Source: Geobacter sp. UBA5735 (GTDB taxonomy: Bacteria; Desulfobacterota; Desulfuromonadia; Geobacterales; Geobacteraceae). Taken from it: a DNA stretch of 57,701 bases. The notes under the pieces were generated by a model. It saw only the letters and a list, made by a program, of their open reading frames with translations. It did no database searches and had not been told where the DNA came from. Shown here in pieces: positions 53,379 through 57,701 of this stretch. Made by a program: the position numbers and the translations under genes. Each line of letters begins with the position of its first letter. Position 1 is the stretch's first letter. Location: NCBI GenBank assembly GCA_002419385.1, contig DIFZ01000060.1, positions 1 through 57,701 of the forward strand. The letters are read 5' to 3'.

Positions 53379-54168
53379 ACGGATTCACGTCCATGTTCCC
53401 TTCGCCCTTCTCTGGGAACATCTGGATTTCATCCTCGAACGGAAGATCAATCCGGAAATCGCGTTTTCCTCTGACTCGCAGGACTCACTGGACAGGGTGA
53501 AGCTTGCGGAAATTGCCTTCCTTTTCAATGAAAACGGCATTGCGACCACCATTCATGCGCCATTCATGGATCTGAATCCCGGAGCGCTGGACCGCCTGGT
53601 GCGGGAGGCGACTCGGCGCCGTTTCCATCAAGTCATGGAAATGGCTGAGATTTTCAGGCCATCAGTTGTGGTATTCCATCCCGGCTACGACCGTTGGCGC
53701 TTTGGAGGAAGCAGAGACCGCTGGCTGCGGCACGCCGTGGATACCTTCAGGCCGATCGTCGAAAGGGCCGGCAACCTGGGCTGCATTGCAGCTGTCGAGA
53801 ATATTTTCGAGGAGGATCCTTCGACGTTGCGGGATCTGCTGGGCCACCTGGATTCGCCCTCTTTCCGTCACTGCTTCGATGTGGGGCACTGGAACCTGTT
53901 CTCCAGGATCGGTATGGAAGAGTGGTTCAGAGAACTCGGCTCGTTCATCGCAGAAGCCCACATACACGACAACAGCGGCACCGCCGACGATCACCTGCCC
54001 ATCGGCGAGGCAGACATCGACTTCCCCCTGTTCTTCCGCCTCATGGCGCGTTATGCGCCTGAGGCAGCCTGGACCATTGAAGCCCACAGCCGCAGCGCGG
54101 TCGAACGGGCGCTCCGCAACCTGGAGCCCTACGTCCTGGAGCGGCAGAGCGGGGACAGTCACTCGTAG
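53368..54168 (+). CDS. TIM-barrel sugar phosphate isomerase/epimerase-like protein
   Basis: A 266-residue AP-endonuclease-2/xylose-isomerase-like barrel. Metal-ligand motifs are visible: TIHAPFMDL, VVFHPGYD, AAVENIFEEDP, CFDVGHWNLFS, EAHIHDNSGTADDHLPIG and WTIEAHS. Such enzymes act on sugars, sugar phosphates or abasic DNA; the substrate cannot be named. The start overlaps the channel gene by 11 bases, which suggests cotranscription. Confidence 0.82.
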   Translation: MKTERIHVHVPFALLWEHLDFILERKINPEIAFSSDSQDSLDRVKLAEIAFLFNENGIATTIHAPFMDLNPGALDRLVREATRRRFHQVMEMAEIFRPSVVVFHPGYDRWRFGGSRDRWLRHAVDTFRPIVERAGNLGCIAAVENIFEEDPSTLRDLLGHLDSPSFRHCFDVGHWNLFSRIGMEEWFRELGSFIAEAHIHDNSGTADDHLPIGEADIDFPLFFRLMARYAPEAAWTIEAHSRSAVERALRNLEPYVLERQSGDSHS

Positions 54169-54183
54169 AGACCACTTTTTTTC

Positions 54184-54213
54184 TTGACAGGTGAGCTTCC
54201 CATCGGCAACAAT
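54184..54213 (+). promoter_or_regulatory. Likely promoter of the aromatic leader and DAHP synthase
   Basis: TTGACA (54184-54189) is followed after 18 bases by AACAAT (54208-54213; four of six match TATAAT). The start would fall at about 54220, the leader ATG itself, so the leader may be translated from a leaderless transcript. Confidence 0.55.
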
Positions 54214-54219
54214 GGGCCC

Positions 54220-54306
54220 ATGGCAACCTGCGCTTATTTCACCTTTACCACCTTTTCCTTCTGGTACGGTTTCTTTTTTCGACCGTCCACCCGGGTAAAG
54301 GTTTGA
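54220..54306 (+). CDS. Aromatic-rich attenuator leader peptide
   Basis: A 28-codon frame, too short for usual gene finders. Residues 6-20 read YFTFTTFSFWYGFFF: seven Phe, two Tyr and one Trp in fifteen codons, a density seen only in leader peptides such as pheL. It ends with TGA at 54304, 31 bases before a terminator hairpin and 158 bases before a DAHP synthase gene. No clear ribosome site is seen, perhaps because the transcript starts at the ATG. Ribosome stalling at these codons would report lack of charged aromatic tRNAs. Confidence 0.8.
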   Translation: MATCAYFTFTTFSFWYGFFFRPSTRVKV

Positions 54307-54352
54307 GCGAGGTGTAGCAGGCATCAATCAAAACCGGAAGCCGAGGGTGGAC
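54285..54352 (+). promoter_or_regulatory. Candidate antiterminator pairing
   Basis: GTCCACCC at 54285-54292, inside the end of the leader frame, is an exact complement of GGGTGGAC at 54345-54352, which overlaps the 5' arm of the terminator. A ribosome paused on the aromatic codons leaves this segment free to pair and break the terminator; one that reaches the stop codon covers it. Confidence 0.65.
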
Positions 54353-54375
54353 ACGTAACCATCACTCGGCTTTTT
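54338..54375 (+). terminator. Attenuator terminator before DAHP synthase
   Basis: AAGCCGAG (54338-54345) pairs with CTCGGCTT (54365-54372), and the stem can extend inward (GGTGG with CCATC region). It is followed by a run of five T (54371-54375). A second hairpin, GGGCCGG/CCGGCCC (54409-54432), lies just before the ribosome site. Confidence 0.85.
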
Positions 54376-54464
54376 CAGTTTCGCATCCAGCAGTACAGAC
54401 GTGAACAGGGGCCGGGGGGATACCACCGGCCCTTTCACGTTTTCGGGGACAAGGAGCAGCAGGC

Positions 54465-55484
54465 ATGATAATCGTTATGAAATCGGGTGCGGCCAGAAAA
54501 GACAAGGATGAAGTGCTGAAGCGGATCCGGGAGCTGGGCTACAAGCCTCATGTCATCCACGGCACCACCAGGGACGTCATAGGCGCGGTCGGCGACGAGC
54601 GTGGCAAGCTCGTCCTCCAGTCCCTGGAGTCCATGCACGGGGTCGAGAGCGTGGTGCCCATCCTCCAGCCCTACAAACTGGCTTCCAAGGAAGTGAAACG
54701 GGAAGTCAGCACCATCCAGGTCAGCGACACCGTGGCAATAGGCGGCAAAGAAATCATCATAATGGCAGGCCCCTGTTCCGTAGAGGGGGAAGAACAGATC
54801 ATCGAGACTGCCGTTGCGGTGCGCAACGCCGGGGCGCACATGCTGCGGGGCGGAGCCTACAAGCCGCGGACCTCCCCCTACTCTTTCCAGGGGCTGGAAG
54901 AAGAGGGCCTCCAGCTCCTGGCCAAGGCCCGGGAGGTCAGCGGCCTGCCGTTCGTCACGGAAGTGGTCAACCCCGAGACCGTGGATTTGGTAGCCGACTA
55001 TGCGGACATGCTGCAGATCGGTGCACGAAACGCCCAGAACTTCGCCCTGCTGAAAAAGGTGGGCCAGATCCGCAAGCCGGTGCTGCTGAAGCGCGGCATG
55101 TCCATGACCATCCAGGAATTCCTCATGAGCGCCGAGTACATCATGAGCGAAGGCAACCAGGCAGTCGTTCTCTGCGAACGCGGCATCCGGACTTTCGAAA
55201 CAGCTACCCGCAATACCCTTGACCTGTCGGCCATCCCCGTTCTCAAGGGAAAGACCCATCTCCCGGTGATCGCAGACCCGTCTCACGGCACGGGCAACTA
55301 CCATTACGTTGCCGCCATGGCCTTCGCAGCGGTTGCCGCCGGTGCCGACGGACTCATGATCGAAGTCCATTCCGATCCGGAACACGCGTCATCCGACGGC
55401 CCCCAATCCCTGAAGCCGACGAAATTCGCACAGATGATGCAGAAGCTGAAGCTGTTTGCCGAAGCTGCAGAAAGGAGCCTGTAG
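54465..55484 (+). CDS. DAHP synthase, second paralog, attenuator-controlled
   Basis: A 339-residue DAHP synthase with the same domain plan as the gene at 31747: a ferredoxin-like regulatory domain (residues 1-70), LQPYKLASKEVKRE linker, and barrel motifs MAGPCSVEGEEQ, GGAYKPRTSPYSFQG, LLKRGMSMTIQEF and IADPSHGTG. AAGGAG precedes the ATG. The two copies probably answer different signals, since only this one has the aromatic leader. Confidence 0.95.
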   Translation: MIIVMKSGAARKDKDEVLKRIRELGYKPHVIHGTTRDVIGAVGDERGKLVLQSLESMHGVESVVPILQPYKLASKEVKREVSTIQVSDTVAIGGKEIIIMAGPCSVEGEEQIIETAVAVRNAGAHMLRGGAYKPRTSPYSFQGLEEEGLQLLAKAREVSGLPFVTEVVNPETVDLVADYADMLQIGARNAQNFALLKKVGQIRKPVLLKRGMSMTIQEFLMSAEYIMSEGNQAVVLCERGIRTFETATRNTLDLSAIPVLKGKTHLPVIADPSHGTGNYHYVAAMAFAAVAAGADGLMIEVHSDPEHASSDGPQSLKPTKFAQMMQKLKLFAEAAERSL

Positions 55485-55661
55485 GGGACGCCACAAGTGC
55501 CTGCTCCCGAACACAGCAACACCGCCGTGCTCTATCCGGCAGTTCAATCAAGGGATTGACTTGCACCTTGTCATTGGCTACTCTCCTCCGTCAGCAGGCT
55601 GTTGGAGAGATGGCGGTCACGAAATGTTCATCGACACTGCAAACGTAAAGGGGAGACGGCA

Positions 55662-56051
55662 ATGGGAGAAAAAATCACGCAAAAGGAAGCATCTGACAAG
55701 GCTTGGGAGATCCTCAGCGCACTGAAAGGGGAGCAGAACGGTCCGCAGCAGGTTGACCCCAGCTTTACGCTCTATCTGACGGAAATCATCGCCACTCGGG
55801 GACACACCGAAGAGCCTTCGCTGTCACGGGACATGGTGAACGACATAGTCGCCGCAATGATGAAGCACGGCGTCGGCATGCACGACTGGCCGCTCATCAT
55901 CCGGCACCTGGTAACAGCCCTCCACACCGTGATTCTTTACAACATACCGGATGTCTACCAGGAAAAGGCGGTGGAACTGGCAGCGGTCGACCTGAAAAAA
56001 GATTTTGCAAAAACCAGAAAAGAATACTTCGATCTGCTGGGAGTGAAATAA
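55662..56051 (+). CDS. Hypothetical 129-aa protein
   Basis: A 129-residue, mostly helical protein (starts MGEKITQKEASDKAWEILSA; a middle HGVGMHDWPLIIRHLVTALH). AAGGGGAGACGG lies before the ATG at 55662; the frame upstream runs to 55602. A long hairpin (56063-56103) follows it. I do not recognise the family. Confidence 0.75.
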   Translation: MGEKITQKEASDKAWEILSALKGEQNGPQQVDPSFTLYLTEIIATRGHTEEPSLSRDMVNDIVAAMMKHGVGMHDWPLIIRHLVTALHTVILYNIPDVYQEKAVELAAVDLKKDFAKTRKEYFDLLGVK

Positions 56052-56062
56052 GCGGCAGGGCA

Positions 56063-56103
56063 GAACCGCGGGGTGCTTCTGCATGCGGAGCACACCGCGG
56101 TTC
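56063..56103. terminator. Long hairpin between convergent genes
   Basis: GAACCGCGGGGTGCT (56063-56077) pairs with AGCACACCGCGGTTC (56089-56103), 14 of 15 bases. No T-run follows, but the position between two convergent stops fits a bidirectional transcript end. Confidence 0.65.
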
Positions 56104-56110
56104 ATGGAAC

Positions 56111-56866
56111 TCAGCGGCCCATCACATCCCTGAGCCTGTCGGTGATGCTTCTCTCAAAATAGCCGGCAATCTTCTCATGGAGTGCATCCAGCGATGCCGG
56201 CAGCTCCCCCCGCTGCTGAATCTTTGCGATATAGCCGTCAAAATCGAGCGTAAAGGTCTTCTGGCGGATCGGAGCGGGATAGTCGAAATTGTACATACCG
56301 TAGAGAAAGGTCAGGTACATGTCGCCGTAATTCAGTTCCAGGTTGTGAAAAGCCCTGGCAATTGCGGCCTTGTCGTCTGCCACCGAAAAGATCGGGATCA
56401 AGCCGGGATCAAGGTACTCGGTCCAATCGGTCGGTGAGGAATCGGTCAGTTCGATGCTGTTGAAATACCTGAGCCCGAAGCGGTTGACCGCCAGATCTGG
56501 CACATCGGGAAAAGCATCGAACAGCGCATCCATCAAAGGAACGACCGTATCCCAAAGGTCCTGATAATCCGAATAGCTCTTGCAGTCCAGCCACATGAAA
56601 TTGGGGGCGATGCACAACGTCTTGTCCCCTCTTCCCCCGGTGAAAAACCAGTGATTCTCTTTCACGTGTCTCCGCTGCACTTCGCCGGCACACTTCACCA
56701 TCATTTCCTCGGCAAGAGCGCCCTTGCGCTGCATGTGGGGCAGCAGCTCCTGGGCCTTTGCCTGCAGGGACGAGGGCAGGCCCGATGAAACCTGGTACAG
56801 GTTCTTGGTGAAGTCAAGACGGACCGTCACGTTTTTCAAGAAATTGCTGCGATATTTTCCGGACAT
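56111..56866 (-). CDS. TIGR04255-like protein
   Basis: A 251-residue protein with the layout of the TIGR04255 family: an early RLDF segment, a middle WFFTGGRGDKTLCIAPNFMWLDCKSYSDYQDLWDTVVPL..., AVNRFGLRYFNSIEL and a late LDFDGY. Members are scattered across bacteria and function is unknown, sometimes near defence loci. It is a single gene here with no toxin partner seen. Confidence 0.75.
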   Translation of the reverse strand: MSGKYRSNFLKNVTVRLDFTKNLYQVSSGLPSSLQAKAQELLPHMQRKGALAEEMMVKCAGEVQRRHVKENHWFFTGGRGDKTLCIAPNFMWLDCKSYSDYQDLWDTVVPLMDALFDAFPDVPDLAVNRFGLRYFNSIELTDSSPTDWTEYLDPGLIPIFSVADDKAAIARAFHNLELNYGDMYLTFLYGMYNFDYPAPIRQKTFTLDFDGYIAKIQQRGELPASLDALHEKIAGYFERSITDRLRDVMGR

Positions 56867-57061
56867 CTACGCTCCCTCAACATTGTATTTTCCTATATTA
56901 CTACAGCATTTTGAGGACTTAGTCACGAAATTTGTGGTACCCTCCATGGAGTAAGAGCTACCGTCCAAAAGAAGGTTTATACTAGTTTCCGGACGGAAAC
57001 TGATTGATTGTCGGGTGCGTGCTGTTTATAATAACGAAAAAAATTCGTGCGGTGGTACTGA

Positions 57062-57646
57062 TTGGACGTAAAAAATACGGAATTCATAAAAAGCGCCGTC
57101 ACTCCCGACCAGTATCCCGTGAGCGACCTGCCGGAAGTGGCGTTCGCCGGTCGTTCCAATGTGGGCAAATCCTCGCTCATCAACACCCTGGTGAACAGAA
57201 AGAGCCTGGTGCGCACCAGCAGGACACCCGGAAGGACGCGCCTCATCAACTTCTTCTCGGTAAACGGCCAGTTCGTGCTGGCGGACCTCCCCGGCTACGG
57301 CTTCGCCAGCGTCCCGCTGGCGGTGCGGCGGGAATGGGGCCCCATGATCGAGTCCTATCTCGGCCGCCGGGCAAACCTGCGTGGGGTTGTCCTCATCCTG
57401 GATGTGCGTCGGATACCGAGCCAGGAAGACCGGCTCATGCTCCAGTGGCTGAGGACCTATGACGTCCCGACCCTGGTGGTGATCAACAAGTGCGACAAGG
57501 TGTCGAAGAATGAACGGACCCGCCAGTCGGCCGCCATCGCCCGCACCCTTGAGTTGCCTGCGGAAGAGTTCGTCTATTTCTCAGCACTCACCAGAGACGG
57601 AAAAGATCAACTCTGGGAGCGGCTGGAGATGCTGCTGTTCGACTGA
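57062..57646 (+). CDS. engB: Ribosome-biogenesis GTPase EngB/YsxC
   Basis: A 194-residue GTPase needed for large-subunit assembly. G1 is AGRSNVGKSSLIN, G2/3 lie at RTPGRTRLINFF and DLPGYGFA, G4 is NKCDK and G5 is SALTRDG. The start is TTG at 57062, since TGA directly precedes it in frame and no ATG lies near; GGTGG is upstream. Confidence 0.95.
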   Translation: MDVKNTEFIKSAVTPDQYPVSDLPEVAFAGRSNVGKSSLINTLVNRKSLVRTSRTPGRTRLINFFSVNGQFVLADLPGYGFASVPLAVRREWGPMIESYLGRRANLRGVVLILDVRRIPSQEDRLMLQWLRTYDVPTLVVINKCDKVSKNERTRQSAAIARTLELPAEEFVYFSALTRDGKDQLWERLEMLLFD

Positions 57647-57673
57647 CGGGTCAAAACAATTATTGACGAGGTT

Positions 57674-57701
57674 ATGATGCACACCATAGTGAAGAAAGAG
57701 A
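57674..57701 (+). CDS. 5' end of a gene cut by the window edge
   Basis: ATGATGCACACCATAGTGAA begins at 57674 behind GAGG, giving MMHTIVKKE before the window ends. Too little remains to name it. Confidence 0.4.

Overview
The window joins a Mu-like transposable prophage (about 1 to 12659) to chromosome of a Desulfuromonadales/Geobacter-type delta-proteobacterium. The host guess rests on gene content and style rather than a marker gene: GC-rich coding DNA, paired DUF507 genes, a CIRCE-controlled groESL, a complete kdpABCDE set, a trehalose cluster with DUF5752, and an MthK/GsuK-like potassium channel. No rRNA, tRNA or CRISPR array was seen. PROPHAGE (1-12659): the early operon reads leftward: Ner-like regulator (9606-9415), DDE transposase MuA (8556-6454), AAA+ MuB (5941-5198), many small overlapping accessory genes, GemA (1614-1165), a hypothetical protein, and a Mor-type activator at the left edge. 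Structural genes lie outside the window. A LexA/S24-type repressor faces the other way at 10346-11041, with an AT-rich operator region at 9950-10345. Three similar boxes at 12478, 12519 and 12634 are spaced like Mu L3-L2-L1 and put the phage end near 12659, 48 bp before the cardiolipin synthase start. Two cassettes in the immunity region look like cargo: a two-gene cassette between ner and MuA (8636-9283) and an AT-rich pair (11071-12476) just downstream of the repressor, a soluble 307-aa protein plus a four-helix membrane protein. The second pair is the best candidate for an undescribed lysogen-expressed system. CHROMOSOME: cls, an SLC13/RCK permease and MscS (12707-17093); a broken P-type ATPase tail; nhaA; a leftward trehalose operon (MarR regulator, otsB, DUF5752, treT-like, membrane-anchored otsA-like; 24424-18776); a TPR protein; a DUF389 protein; hsp20 with a small unlisted gene; DUF4177-polA; a 6S RNA on the minus strand behind a DAHP synthase gene; two DUF507 genes; groESL; kup and kdpABCDE (36070-46153), so potassium uptake is concentrated here; cobO; cysS-glnS-ispF-ispD (leftward); a potassium channel, a TIM-barrel isomerase-like gene and a second DAHP synthase; a hypothetical gene; a TIGR04255-type gene; and engB at the right edge. 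REGULATION: the clearest new element is an attenuator in front of the second DAHP synthase gene (54184-54375). A 28-codon leader peptide has ten aromatic codons within fifteen, and it is followed by a terminator hairpin and a competing antiterminator pairing. A perfect CIRCE controls groESL, and the 6S RNA has its own promoter and terminator.
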